A stretch of DNA of 64,000 nucleotides. Source: CAKAHY01 sp963522175. GTDB taxonomy: Bacteria > Bacillota > Clostridia > Lachnospirales > Lachnospiraceae. Location: contig CAUQXC010000007.1 of assembly GCA_963522175.1 (NCBI GenBank), positions 1 through 64,000 on the forward strand, read 5' to 3'. Shown piece by piece: positions 9,215 to 21,700 of this stretch (the first letter of the stretch is position 1; each line of letters opens with the position of its first letter). Made by a program: the position numbers and the translations under genes. Below the pieces are notes generated by a model. The model saw only the letters and a program-made list of their open reading frames with translations. It was not told the origin of the DNA and did no database searches.

Positions 9215-9670
9215 TTATCTCTCCTCCTTTATAAGCCTGTAACTATACTGCAAAACCTTTATCTCCTCCTCATAAGGAGTTTTTTTGTAAAAGCCTATCG
9301 CGGCTTCATTGTCATATTGCTCGGTATCCGCAAATACGTCCAAAAAGTTATTATTCCTTGCATAATCCAATAAATATTCGATTAAAGCCTTCCCTATTCC
9401 CCTGTTTTGAAAGCTTTCCTTAACGGCTATATCATAGATATATATGCTTGATTTACATGTTTCATAGCTTGGGAGAATATAAGCCGTCAATCCGCCTACA
9501 ACTTTATCGTCAAGCTTTGCCGACAAAGCTAAAAAATTCTCATTTTTCAGTAATCCGGCAAGATAATCCGTATTCCGTGTGTTGTCTTCTTCCCATTCAA
9601 ACACTTCCTTAAAAACCTTAAGTAAGTCTTTGAATTCATTTATATTATCGTCAATAAAATTTATTTTCAC
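9215..9670 (-). CDS. GNAT acetyltransferase resembling AAC(3)-I aminoglycoside 3-N-acetyltransferases
   Basis: This is a GNAT-fold acetyl-CoA-dependent acetyltransferase. From memory it follows the AAC(3)-I family closely along its length. DYLAGLLKNENFLALSA corresponds to DYLGNLLRSKTFIALAA, VVGGLTAYILPSYE to VVGALAAYVLPKFE, and IYIYDIAV to IYIYDLAV. The acetyl-CoA loop is QNRGIGKAL. An in-frame ATG at 9730 lies inside the terminator of the giant gene, so it is unlikely to be the start. I prefer the GTG at 9670, preceded at 5 bases by AGGTG, giving about 151 residues and matching the family N-terminus. Whether it acetylates aminoglycosides or a housekeeping amine cannot be decided from sequence. 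Confidence 0.8.
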   Translation of the reverse strand: MKINFIDDNINEFKDLLKVFKEVFEWEEDNTRNTDYLAGLLKNENFLALSAKLDDKVVGGLTAYILPSYETCKSSIYIYDIAVKESFQNRGIGKALIEYLLDYARNNNFLDVFADTEQYDNEAAIGFYKKTPYEEEIKVLQYSYRLIKEER

Positions 9671-9720
9671 TTTTTCACCTGTTCTTTCCATAGTCCCATG
9701 TAGGTAAACCATATAAAAAG

Positions 9721-9749
9721 ACCGAGACATCCTAGTCCGGTGTCTCGGT
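9721..9749 (-). terminator. intrinsic terminator of the giant adhesin gene
   Basis: A 9-bp inverted repeat (ACCGAGACA / TGTCTCGGT) lies 13 bp past the giant gene stop. On the minus strand it is followed directly by CTTTTTAT. There is no T-run on the plus strand, so it acts leftward only. Confidence 0.8.
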
Positions 9750-9762
9750 CCGAAAAATAAAC

Positions 9763-12700
9763 TTAGCTTTTCTTTTGTCTCCTCTTATAAATATAAATAT
9801 TCATAAGTGCTACAAGGCTTAAAAGCAGCAATATCATATAAGTTCGGGTATTTGCGCTGTCGCCTGTCTTTGGAACCGAAGACGGAGTTTTCTTCGCCTT
9901 CTTGCCTTTTGTAAAGTTGGAAACATCTGAATCCGTTTTGTTTTCTTCAATTTTAGCCTCTACAGGATCTGCCTTTGCATTAACATCATCCTTTGTAGCC
10001 ACACCGGCTCTTACATTTCCACCCTGACCGGTTTTCTTTTCGCTAAAGGATCCGCCGTCTTGACCTCTGCTTGTACTCTTCGTTCTGTTTTTCAGAGTTA
10101 TGTTAAGGTCTGCAACAGGATTTGAAGCATCCGCCAAATCGGTAACCTCCATCAGAGGTGCTCTGAAGCCTTCAGGAATTACCTCCTCTACGCTGTAAGC
10201 AAATCTCGATTTACCGTCTATGCGGTAAGCCGCCTGCATTGCAAAGGTATAATCCCACTCTTTTCCGCTTCTGCTTATAAGCTCAGGATTTGCGCTTACT
10301 CTCTGACCGTCTCTCAAAAGGTAAACCTCTATACTTGGAAGAACTTCGGTAAGCCATTCCTTATGAAGCTTAATAAGTCTTGCCTTAGGTCTGTTATCAA
10401 AGTAAGCCGTCATATCACCGTCCGAGTCAAATGTCGAAGGAAGATACTCGCTTGTATAGCCCGGAAGCTCATTGTTTTCCTTTTCAAGCTGTCTTACCTC
10501 GTACCTTACTTCGGTGACACCGTCTTCTTTGTACCTAGGAGTGTTTGTAAATGTAGCTTCCCATCTGTCACCCGTTTTTGTAAACTTAAGAGTTTCCTTT
10601 TTTATAGGGTTTAGCGGGTCGGTGACATCATACAGTACCGCATGTATATCCGGTAAGTTGTTTCTGTCCTCATTTCCGTAAATACTCATATCCGACCATG
10701 TATTGACTACATGTACTTTTCTGTACAAAAGCTCATTTTCTATTTCACCGTAAAGACTCGCCCAAGTAGCATTCGCTCCGAATCTTGTGCTGTCGACAAG
10801 CTTGAGCTGTACTCTATCCTGTACCTTATAACCCGGTATCTGTACCTCTTCGATGAAATATGTATATTCGAAGTTACCCGTATCATCATACACATCCATA
10901 TTGTCTATGGTTTTCATATAATTTAGGGCAGGTGTAAGCGTGAGTGTGTCGGTTTGTACGCCGTCAATCACGAAGCTAACCTGTTCCTGATTTGCAGGAG
11001 CCGCATTACTTGATGTTGCTCTGTATACATGAATATCAACATTCGGTCTTGTATAGGAGCTGTTATCGCTCTTCCACTTTTTCTTTATGTCAAGACTTCT
11101 CTTATTCTTCGTGTTTACAGCCTTCAAAAGTATACGTCCCGCCTCTTCCTCGAAGCTTTGTGTAAAGCTGTAAGCTCTGTTCGGATTTACTTCCTCAAGC
11201 TCATATCTGATAAGGCTTACTCCGTCAATCCTGTACTTAGGAAGATCGTTTCCGAAGCTGTCTCTCCAGTTGTTTGCCGTACTCAAGCTTCTTTGTGTAA
11301 GAAGATTTGCCGCAACAATTCCCTGCGTATCCACAAGCTTTAATTCTACCGCAGGAGCAAGTGCAGGGTCTGCATTTATCCATGACTTTTCAACATCAAC
11401 CGTAGTTGTTACAATGTTGTTTTCGATAGGTAAGATTATACTTAAGCCGTCAGGTGCCGTAACGGTATTTCCGTAACTTGTAGTTACTCCGCTTCTCCTG
11501 TCTATATCCGTAATAAGGGTTCTATAGACGATAGGAGTTACTCCGTCTTCCTTGTACCTTGGCATACCTTCATATTCCGTCTTGTAAAGTCCGCTCACAG
11601 GGTCCTTAACAAGAGTTTTTTCTTCACCCACCTGTCTAGGATTTGCAGGGTCGCTTACATCATAAAGTTTTACTTTAAGCTCAGGGAAACGATTAAGTTC
11701 CGTAGAGGAATACTTCTCCAGACCGTTCCACCTGTCTTCGATAAACACGTCAAAGGTATCCTGAACATTTTCAATACTTCCCGATGATACGTTATTTGCC
11801 GCATCAACCTCGAGTTCCGTCTTCTCCGTAACACGTACATAACCAGGAATCGGTTCTTCGCTTATGAAGTACTTAATGAGGGTCTCTCCGTCATCCTCAT
11901 ACTTTGCAAGTCCCGACAGATTAACTTGGAAGTTGTTGCCTGTAGAAAGCTTGATGCTTCCTATAGCATTTCCGTCCGCATAAGTACTTATGTCGGTAAA
12001 TGTTCCGTCTGCATTTTTCTTATGAAGCTTAAACTCAACCTCAGGCCTTGAATAACCGCTTCTTGTGTTTCTCCATCTCTTTTGCAAATGAGCATCCGTC
12101 GTATGCTTCGTATTTGTCGCTTCAAGAGTAATATCGGCAACTCCCGCTCTCTTTGCCTGACTGAAGGTATAGCCTGTATGGCTCGTAAGCTCGGTGAGAG
12201 AATAATTTATCTCTGTAACACCGTCCACTGCATACTTAGGTAACTGACCGAAGCTTCCCGCGTAATTGTTTGTCCTGTCCAAATTAAGTATCTTATTTGA
12301 AATATTAAGTACCGTATTCGGATTGGTATTATCTTCAAGTCTAAGTCTTACCGCAGGTGTATTAGAACCGTTTACGTTCTTCCACACCTTACTTGCTTTG
12401 ATTTCAACCGTTTCAGGTCTGCTCTCTATTTTGAGAGTAACGTTTCCGGTAAGAGGATCCACAACCGGTGTCAAATAACTTGTATTATAGCCGACTCTGC
12501 TTTCCTTACCTATTTCCGTAACGGCATACTGTACAGGAGTTACTCCGTCTTCCTTATATCTCGGGAGATTAAGGTGTTCGGTCTTGTATGTTCCCGTACC
12601 GGCATCATAAACAAGGCGCTTATCCGTACGTACCTGAACTTTATTGTTAGGATCCGTTACATCATAAAGCTTTACATCTATATCCGGTATATTATTAAGA

Positions 12701-15700
12701 GCTGCCGGTGAATATAGGGTATCAAGTCCTATCCACTTCTTATCAATGTAGACATTTATAAGCTTAAGCTTATTGTTGAAGCTTGCACTTAACATTCTGT
12801 CCGCACCGCTTCCCGTTGCTCCCGCATCTATGCTAAGCACGGTTCTTTGAAGCTCTTCATAACCTGCTACGGCTTCTTCTTCGGCATAATATACAATTTC
12901 ACTCACTCCGTCGGCTGCATACTGCGGAACATTGTATGTAACTGTCCATGAATTTGCCGCGTTGAGCTTTATGCTGTCAACCGCACTGTCATTGTCGTCA
13001 AAAGGCTTAACCTCTATCGGATCTTCAACACCGTTATTCGTCGCATCAGCAAGTAATTTGAATGTAACTTCAGGTCTTGTATATCCCGAACTGTCATTTT
13101 CCCATGTCTTTGAAAGCTTTATCTTTCTCATTTTTCTGGTATTTACGGCTCTCAGCCTTATGTTTTCATTTCCCGCATCGCTTGTTCTTTCAATAGGCTT
13201 AAGTTTAAAGCCCGGTGTAGGATTAAGCTCCTCGAGAGTATATACAACAGGAGTAACTCCGTCTATAGAGTATCTAGGTAAATCATTTACCGTAACACTC
13301 CAGTTGTTCAGTGAAGTAAGAGTATATGTATCTCTACCCGATAAATCAACCTTGTCGGCATCCGCAATTCCTGTCGTGACATCCACAAGCTTAAAGGTTA
13401 CGGCCGGTAAGGAAGAAAGCTCTGAAGGTAAAGCTCCTACCCACTCCTTTTTAATTGTAAGGGAAGTGAGTTCGGTTTTATTTTCTACAACTTGAAGCTT
13501 TGTATCGTCGTTGTTATCTCCGTCATCCTCATCCGTTATACTTGCCGTATATCCGAGCAGTCTTGCATCCTCAGGCTCCACTATCTTGTAAACTCTTTCA
13601 ACCAAAGCCTCTGTACTTGACTGTCTGTTTTGATACTTAGGAAGGTTTTCAAAGCTTATCTCCAAATCTCCTCCCGCATTAAGCGTAAATGTCTTTGCAT
13701 CTTTTACTTTGAAAGGATTTGCTGCATCCGTGTAATCCCAAAGCTCTCCCGAAACGTCCGGTCTTGCATCAGGATTACGGTAATTATTCAGTCCTTCCCA
13801 TGTCTTTTTAGCCTTTATGCTGACACTTTCCTGAATATTTTCTTTTACAAACTTGGTATTATTGTCAAGACTCTGCTCATTTCCGAGCTTAAATCCCGCA
13901 AGGGCATCTTCTCTTGTATAATAGGTAATCTCGGTTTTTCCGTCCGTATCGTAAGTAGGCAAAGTAAGAGTCTTCTTCCAATTCCCCGCCGCGCTTAACG
14001 TTACGCTGTTTACCTCGATTCCATTTTCAACGCCGTCATTTGTGGTATCGGCATAAACCTTGAACACAACCTCAGGCTTTGTATAAGAATTATCTACAAG
14101 AGTCCACTTCTTTTCAAGATTTATCTCCTTTGTCTTTCTGACATTCTTTGTTGTGAATGTTATCTTTCCGTAAGGAGAAGCCGGTGTACTCGTAGCATCA
14201 AAATCGCTGTTGTACGTAAAACTGTAGCCCGGCATATTCTTTTCGATAATGCCGTAAACTATAGGTGTTATACCGTCACTCTTAAATTTAGGCAGATTCT
14301 CTATACTTCCTCTAAAGCCGTTATTTGAATCAAGAGTAATTGTATTTGCAAGCTCAATAGGGCTTAAAGGATTTGTCTTGTCGATAAGGGTAAGCTCGAC
14401 CTCAGGTCTTGAACCCGCATCAACTCCTTCAAATACCTTGCTTATGTCGATATCAACCGTCTTAAAGGTATTCTTCAAGGTATGTACGGTATCGTCTCCT
14501 CTGCTTGCAACCGTCTTTGTAAGCTCATATCCGTTTATCGGACTTTCTTCCACACTGTAGCTTATAGCCGTACTTCCGTCAGCTTCATAAGCCGGAAGTC
14601 CCGCAAACACATATTCCCACTCGTTTGCCGATGTGCTGTTATGTTGCTTAAGCTCAACATTTTGGAGATTTGTATTTCCCTTTTTAAGACTGATATCAAT
14701 CTTATTCTCCGTCTTTCCTTCCCACTGCTTAACAACAATTACATTTTTTGTTTTCACAGTGTTCTTGATTGCGAAGTTAACGGCATTTCCTGCATAATCG
14801 GCATCCGAAGGTCTCGTATACTCAGCCGCATAACCCGGTATACTGTTATTTTCTACCTGTCTTTCCTTTACATCATACCTGTATTCCACCGTACCGTCTT
14901 TTGAATACTTAGGTAAATCCGTAAATTCAGCCTTGTATACATTGCTTCCCGCACCGGTATCTCTTACAAGAACCGCGCTCTTTCCTCCGATAAGAACAGG
15001 TGAAGCCGGGTTTGTTATGTCATATAAGTCTACATCTATTCTCGGAAGCGAGTTCATATCCAAGTTATTATACTTTTCAAGTCCTTCCCAAGTTTTAGAT
15101 ATATTGACATTGATTTTTTCCTGAGTATTTACTACGGTAGCACCGAGTTTTTCTCTTGCTCCGGCACTCGCCGCACTTAAGGTACTCAGAGGTATATAGT
15201 TTGCATAAGCATTTGAGCTGTAACCCGTAAGGACATCTTCTTTTACATAGTAATTTATGATGCTTACACCGTCATCCGCATACTTAGGCAAATTACTTAA
15301 GGTCTTTTTCCATCCGCCTGCGGCATTAAGCTCAATATGGGCAAGAGCTGTTCCGTTTTCTACCGGATGAATCTCCACAGGGTTTACAATACCGTCATTC
15401 GTAGCATCTGCAAACAAATGCAGGTGTACATTAGGAGTATTACTTGTGTCATGGCTTCCGAGATTGTTGTTAGCCATAACGTATGACTTTGTAAGCTCCA
15501 GATCAACTCCATGTCTTGTATTCGTGATGGTAAGAACCCTTGTATTGTTATCCTGTGATATAACAGGAATTCCAACCTTATAGCCTGCAAGATTTGTAAG
15601 CTCTTTCACATAATACTTAATCTCGGTCTTTCCGTCAGCCTTATAGGCCGGAAGTCCCGTAATAAGCTTGGTAAAATTATCCGCCGCACTTAAGGTATAC

Positions 15701-18700
15701 TGTGAACCGCTTATAGCGATATGATTTGCGGTATCGCTTAAATCCGATGTTGTATCACCCGTTACGTCCAAAAGCTGTACTTCCACCGACGGTGCGTTTG
15801 CAGGTACCACACCTTCCCAATTCTTAACTATCTTTACTTCCTTGGTTTTAAGTGTATTTGCAATATTTACGTTAAGCTCATTTGTAAGCTTGTCATCATC
15901 CGTGTAGTTTACCGCAGGTAAGTTGTCGAAATCGCTTGCAAAATCACTCGTAAACTCAAAGCCCGGATGTGAAAGTCCGTCAAGATACTTCTCTTTTATT
16001 ACGTATTGTATCTTTCTTGCACTGATATTTCCGTTTGCATCCGCCGTATAAGCAAATGACGGAATATCTTCAAAATCAGCTTTGTATACGCCTGCTACAA
16101 GTTCCACATCCTTAACCGCCAAAGGAGCGTTTCTGTTCTGTGAATCGTAAACCTCAACGGCAACTCTCGGCAAGTTTGCATAATCAGCCGCAGTTATGTT
16201 ATTCCATGTCTTCTTAACATGAATATTTCTTGTTACTTCCGTATTCTTTAAAGTATAGGAATTGCTTGCCGTATCAAAGCTTGAGCTTGCCGTAAATCCT
16301 ACAGGTGCCTCTTCTTCAATCTCATAACTTACATTTTTACCGTTCTCTCTCTTAGGTAAATTGGTAAAAGTATGTTGCCATGAATTATCGGCAGATAACA
16401 GAATACTTTCAATAACCTGTGCATTCGCTCTGTCTCCGTCAACGATTTTCTTTAGATTAACTTTTAACTTTGCACCGGCAGGAAGGTTTCTTCCGTTTTT
16501 CAGGTTCCATTCCTTTGTGACGCCGATTGTAGCTCTATTTAAGGCTGTTGCGGTATTGGTTACGGTATAACCTATTCCTATGCCTCCCGTTATGGTCTGC
16601 GTATACAATGCATTTCCGCCATCTATACCGGTTTCAATGACCTTATAGTGGTATTTTTGACCTCTCTCATCGGCAAGATCTATGTTTGTGAACTTTCCCT
16701 TCCAGTTTGTCTCGGTATCGGAAGTCTGTCTTAAAACAAGAACATCGTCCGCATTGTATCTTCCGTCTCCGTTTAAATCTACCTGCTCATAGCTTAGCGT
16801 AGGTAAGCCTGATTTTGAGCGCATCAGCTTAAACTCGGCACTCGCCTCGGAACCGCCGTTCCAAACCTTTTTAACGGGTATATCCGTTTGCTGTGTATTG
16901 AATACCTTAGCCGAAGCCCATAAATAGTTATCTGTCAGAGTAAACTCGATATCTCTGTCTACCGTAGCCGGAACCTTATAGCCTTCAGGAGCCGAAACCT
17001 CTCTGACAACATAGCTTCCGATCGGAAGATTCTTAAAGCTTGCAAAACCGTCCGTTCCGGTTGTTATCTCTTTTATCGGCTTTGAAAAGTCCGCATTCAG
17101 CTTGGTTCCCTCAAACAGTGCGAATTTTGCTCCCGCAAGAGTAGTTCTTTCAATACTGTCATACTTTGATATTACGATAGAGCCTTCAAGCCTCGTATTA
17201 TTAATATAGATGTTTACGGTACCGTTAAAGTCCGGCTTTGCAGCCTCTTCTTTGATATTGAATCTTCGTATCGTATCTATTCTTTCGTAACCTGAAGGAG
17301 TATCCTTTTCAACAAGTCCGTAGTCGGCATCATACTCAAACTTATAATCTCCGAAATCCAACTTACCGTCGTCATCCGTAGTTAACGTCGTATTGCCGTT
17401 TATAGCTATAGGGCTTCCCGATTTTCTTCCGTTTTCAAGCTTATAGAGCTCGAAATTAACATCCGGAATCTTTGTGTAAACCGTATAAACTCCTGCATTT
17501 ACACGACGATAGGCAAGCCTGGAGTTATCATATTCATGGTTTTTCACATAAGCCTTAGCTCTTTCAAGGCTTATATTCTTTTGACCTTCAACATCGCTTC
17601 CCTTTATAGCTTCTATTTTTGATCTCTTATTTCTCACCTCAAGAGTTTTTGTGACTATGATGGAATTTTCCGTTTTTACATATGTGGCATCATTTGCCAT
17701 ACTGTCTAAAAGATCCGAAGGTATCGTTATTTCACGAACTCTTGAATCAAGCAGATAGCCTGCCGGTGCCTCAATCTCTCTTACCTGATAGGTTCCGGAC
17801 TCAAGATCCTCGAAGATTGCACTTGCCTTTCCGGCAGTAAGCACGGTTGCTTTAGGGCTTCCTATATCCGTCTTGTTCGCAATATTACCCGAAGCGTCGA
17901 ACTCAAGCTTACTTACTGCAAACTTAGCTCCTTCTACAGGATTTCCAAGTTCATCTATCTTATTTACAATAATCTTACCTTTTAAAGACTTAGGCTTATT
18001 CGGTATATTCATAGCCGGCTGCCTGAAAGGCTTATCATTGGCAGCATTTACGACTTTTCCTTCATGAGTAATCTTGAACTTGTACTCATTTGTATTTTGC
18101 TCGTAAAGCGACTTTAAATTTGAGCTCTGTTGTGCAACAGGTAACTCTGTAACGGTATAAACAACACCGGCTTTAAGTCCTCCCATGATTACCGAACCGT
18201 CGGCAACCGTAGTAGGGGTTGTAAAGCTTGTATTATCATCACCCTTTATACTGAATCTGTAGCCCTGCAGGGATTTCTTTTGGAAATCCGTAAGATTGTC
18301 CCAGTTTGCCGGATCAAAGTCCGCGTCATTGTTTGAAACGATTTTCTTAAATCTGACTTGGAATCTGTCATTTACGAAATTTGCCGTATATGTCGGTATG
18401 CCCGTCTGTCCCGCAGGCGGTGCTCCGATATTGATATACTGCATCGGTGCCGGCTGATATCTGTTTAAGGAAGCCGAAGGTATTTCGTCGATTCTGTACT
18501 GACCTTGCGGTAGATTCTCAAGCAGTATCTCTCCGTTTGCATCCGTAAATGCCGTTACATCGACTGTATTGTTTGTTGTACTTTGACCAAGGATTCTAAA
18601 ACCGACATTAGGAAGAAATACCGTTCTGTCTCCGGCAGTCTTAATAATCTTTATATTGCCCTTTATAGGCTTAATATTCATAAATCTTGATTTAATGCCT

Positions 18701-21700
18701 TCATTATCCAAAATAACAAGATTATAATTATTTGCCTTTGCTCGTATAAAATTCTGTCTTAATACGGTCCATGTATTTCTAGTTAGGGCATAACCCTCAG
18801 GTGCCTCAACCTCTTTTATGTCGTATTCTTTGCTTACATCGACATTTTCAAACTTTACTTCTCCGTTTGCCAAGGAGCTTGCAATCGCGACCGTTCTGTT
18901 GTTAGATCTGTCTATAAGCTCGAACTTCGCTCCCTCAAGAGGAGTAGCATCGTTATCATTTGTCGTAGCTCCGACCTTACCGTACTTTTTAAAGCTGATA
19001 CTTCCTGTCGGCAGCTCCATGTAGTTGTTTACTTCATTCGGAGTTGTAAAAGGTGTATATGTGCTTGTATTGCTTCTGTGATGCCTCATTACAAAGGAAT
19101 CGACAGCCTTTTTATTGAGCTTTATATCCTCAAGACCGGTCAAATTAGGAGCTTTCATAGGTAAAATAACCTCTATCTGCTGTCCCTTATCAAGAACAAC
19201 TCCCGGATTGGCGGTTATTCTTATAGCCTTTGTATTAGCCGCAGGTGTATTTGACCAGTTGATGCTCGGATCCTCTCCGAATTCATCCGGAGTTTTTCCC
19301 GTCAAAAAGCTCGAAACATTGTCATCGGTATTATAGTATCTTATCGAATAACCCGGGGGCAAAACTATGTCTCCAAGTCTTGAAATATCAAAGCTGTTTG
19401 CAAACTGTGAATTACGGGGTCCTTGCTTATCAAGCTTTTCATCTCCTACTCCCGGTAAGATATTTATTATATCAATACCGCCTGTAGGGGTTCCTTCAGG
19501 ACGTAAATCATAGTTTGATACCGTAATTCTGTATTCAAACGGCTCATCCGAAAGTGTAGGAACGCTGTCCGTCCATATTCTGTCTCTTGAGTTTCTTATT
19601 TCAAGCTGAGAGCTGAGAGCATTACCTGTAATAACCTTTATGCTTGCATCCGCATAAGAATACTGTTTTCCGGGACTTGCATTTCCGTAAGGGTCAAGCT
19701 CCGTGCCCGAATTATCCTTTACAACATTTTCTTTTTCCACCTCGGTACCGTCCCAAGTGGAATAAGCTTTATTAACCTTTATCTGCTCAAGAGTCCCTCC
19801 GGTGAATTTTGTCTTAATTGTAGCAATCTTAAGCTTCGCACCCTTATACTTTGACGTATCGAAGCTGTCCGCATAAAAACGGATTACATTTCTTTTTACA
19901 GTTTGTCCGTCGACAACAACATCCGTATTGCCCTTAAGCTCAAACTTACCGCCCTGAGCCGCAAAAACAGGATCCAAAATTATATCCTCTCTTGAAAAGC
20001 TTATGGAGCTAGGCATAACGTCCACAACTTCAAAGTTGTTAACCGTAACATTAAGCTTTGCGTTTGCGCTACCAAGCTCGTGTGCATCCATAGCTATATG
20101 GTAGGCACCCTGCTGTCCTTCAAGTACATATTCGTTTCTTGATAAACTCGGATATCTGTTAAAGCTCAGAGGCGAAGCCCAGTCTTCAAGAGACTTTTCT
20201 ACCTTCATTACCGCGGCATACTTTCTTATGTATACATTAGCTTCACCTTTAAAGAAGGTATTTCCCGGAAGATTTGCTATTTCCGGATTATCTGTAGGTT
20301 TTACACTCTTAGCCGTGTCGGTTCCCTTTATATAGGTGTCTCCCGATATGTAAGCTTTGTTTTCCAGAATACCGTCGTTTAAGCCCGCTCCCTCAAGAAG
20401 CTTGTCAGCCGGATTTCTTACGGCTGTCACTATTTGGAATGACAGTTCTCTATCAAGCGGTTCCGTCTGCGTGGATAAAAGCTTGATTTCTATATAGTCA
20501 ATATCCTGTCTTCCGAACAATACGTTTGAAGTGTTGTTTATGGCAACATCATTTTCATAAAGAACTTCATCCGTAGCAGGATTCATAACGGCTCCCGCCC
20601 TTTTATAGCCTTTTATCTTTACCGTAGTATTCTTTGCCTGCTCGGGAGTTTGGTCAAAGCCTATTCCCTTATAGTAAACTCTGCTGTCTATGCCGTAGTC
20701 CCATAAAGAAATATTTTTAAAATCCAAGCTTTCATTTGTCGCTCTGGCATAAATTCTGTAAGGTATATCCTGTTTTCTGTCCTCGGTACTGTCAAACAGG
20801 TAGGTAGTTCCGCTGTCATATCTCGGTTTATATGCCGTACTTTTTCCTCCCGCCGTTTCTCCTGTAGGAACGATATTTACGCTATGGTCGGTATAAATAC
20901 GTATAGCATCACCGTCATCCATGATTTTTCTTGACTCAAGGTCTTCAGGTACAAACTTTTTGTAAGTAGCCGTATCCGTATCTCCCTCGAGCCTGTCCGG
21001 TTTGAGTTCAAGATGTACTGCCTGATTTACCTGAGCTTTTTCCTTTAAATTAGGGAATTTAAGATAAATAGGAGGGAAATAGCCGCTTACCCAGTTACTG
21101 TCGTATGCAGGTGACGGAAAATCAACATTGGCAATAGCATACTTTCCGTCCGGAGATAATCTCCAAGCCGGATTCTGTTCCGGGTCAAACTTTGCAACTC
21201 TAGTCTCTTCCGTACCGTCGTCGTTTACAGCGGTATAGGTAGGAAGCTCACTTACAAGATTAGCACCTTTAACCTGTGAAGGCGGTGTGGAAATAGTCAA
21301 TGAAAATTTAGTTGCTACAGGATCCGAAACAACTCTCCATTTTCCTGCAACTTCCTCCATCTCACCCATAAATCTCGGTCCGTCGCTTTGATCGCTGTTC
21401 TGTCTGTTACCTGCATAGTCATAGTTTGGCAAATTACGCGGCGATGTTAAATAAGCGGTAACATTATAGTATTTTACACTTGGCGTTACAGAATTACTTT
21501 CGGCACTGATTACCTCGTTTCCGTTATCATCTTCGTCAATCAATGTAATCTTAATATTGGCTTTCGCGAGATCCGGGGTCACAAACTTCTTAAATTTAAA
21601 CTGTATAGGTATTTCCGCTGAAAGTGTTGTCGGTATATTAGGCTTTAACTCTACTATAGCTCCGTCCGCCGTCAATGTAACGGCATTTGCACCATAAAGC

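Noticed and set aside
9671..9730. Extended N-terminus of the acetyltransferase from ATG 9730
   Set aside because: The first codons lie inside the intrinsic terminator of the adhesin gene, and the extra residues have no counterpart in the family.
15384..15590. 68-codon minus-strand ORF within the adhesin gene
   Set aside because: It is an out-of-frame shadow of the adhesin with no ribosome site.
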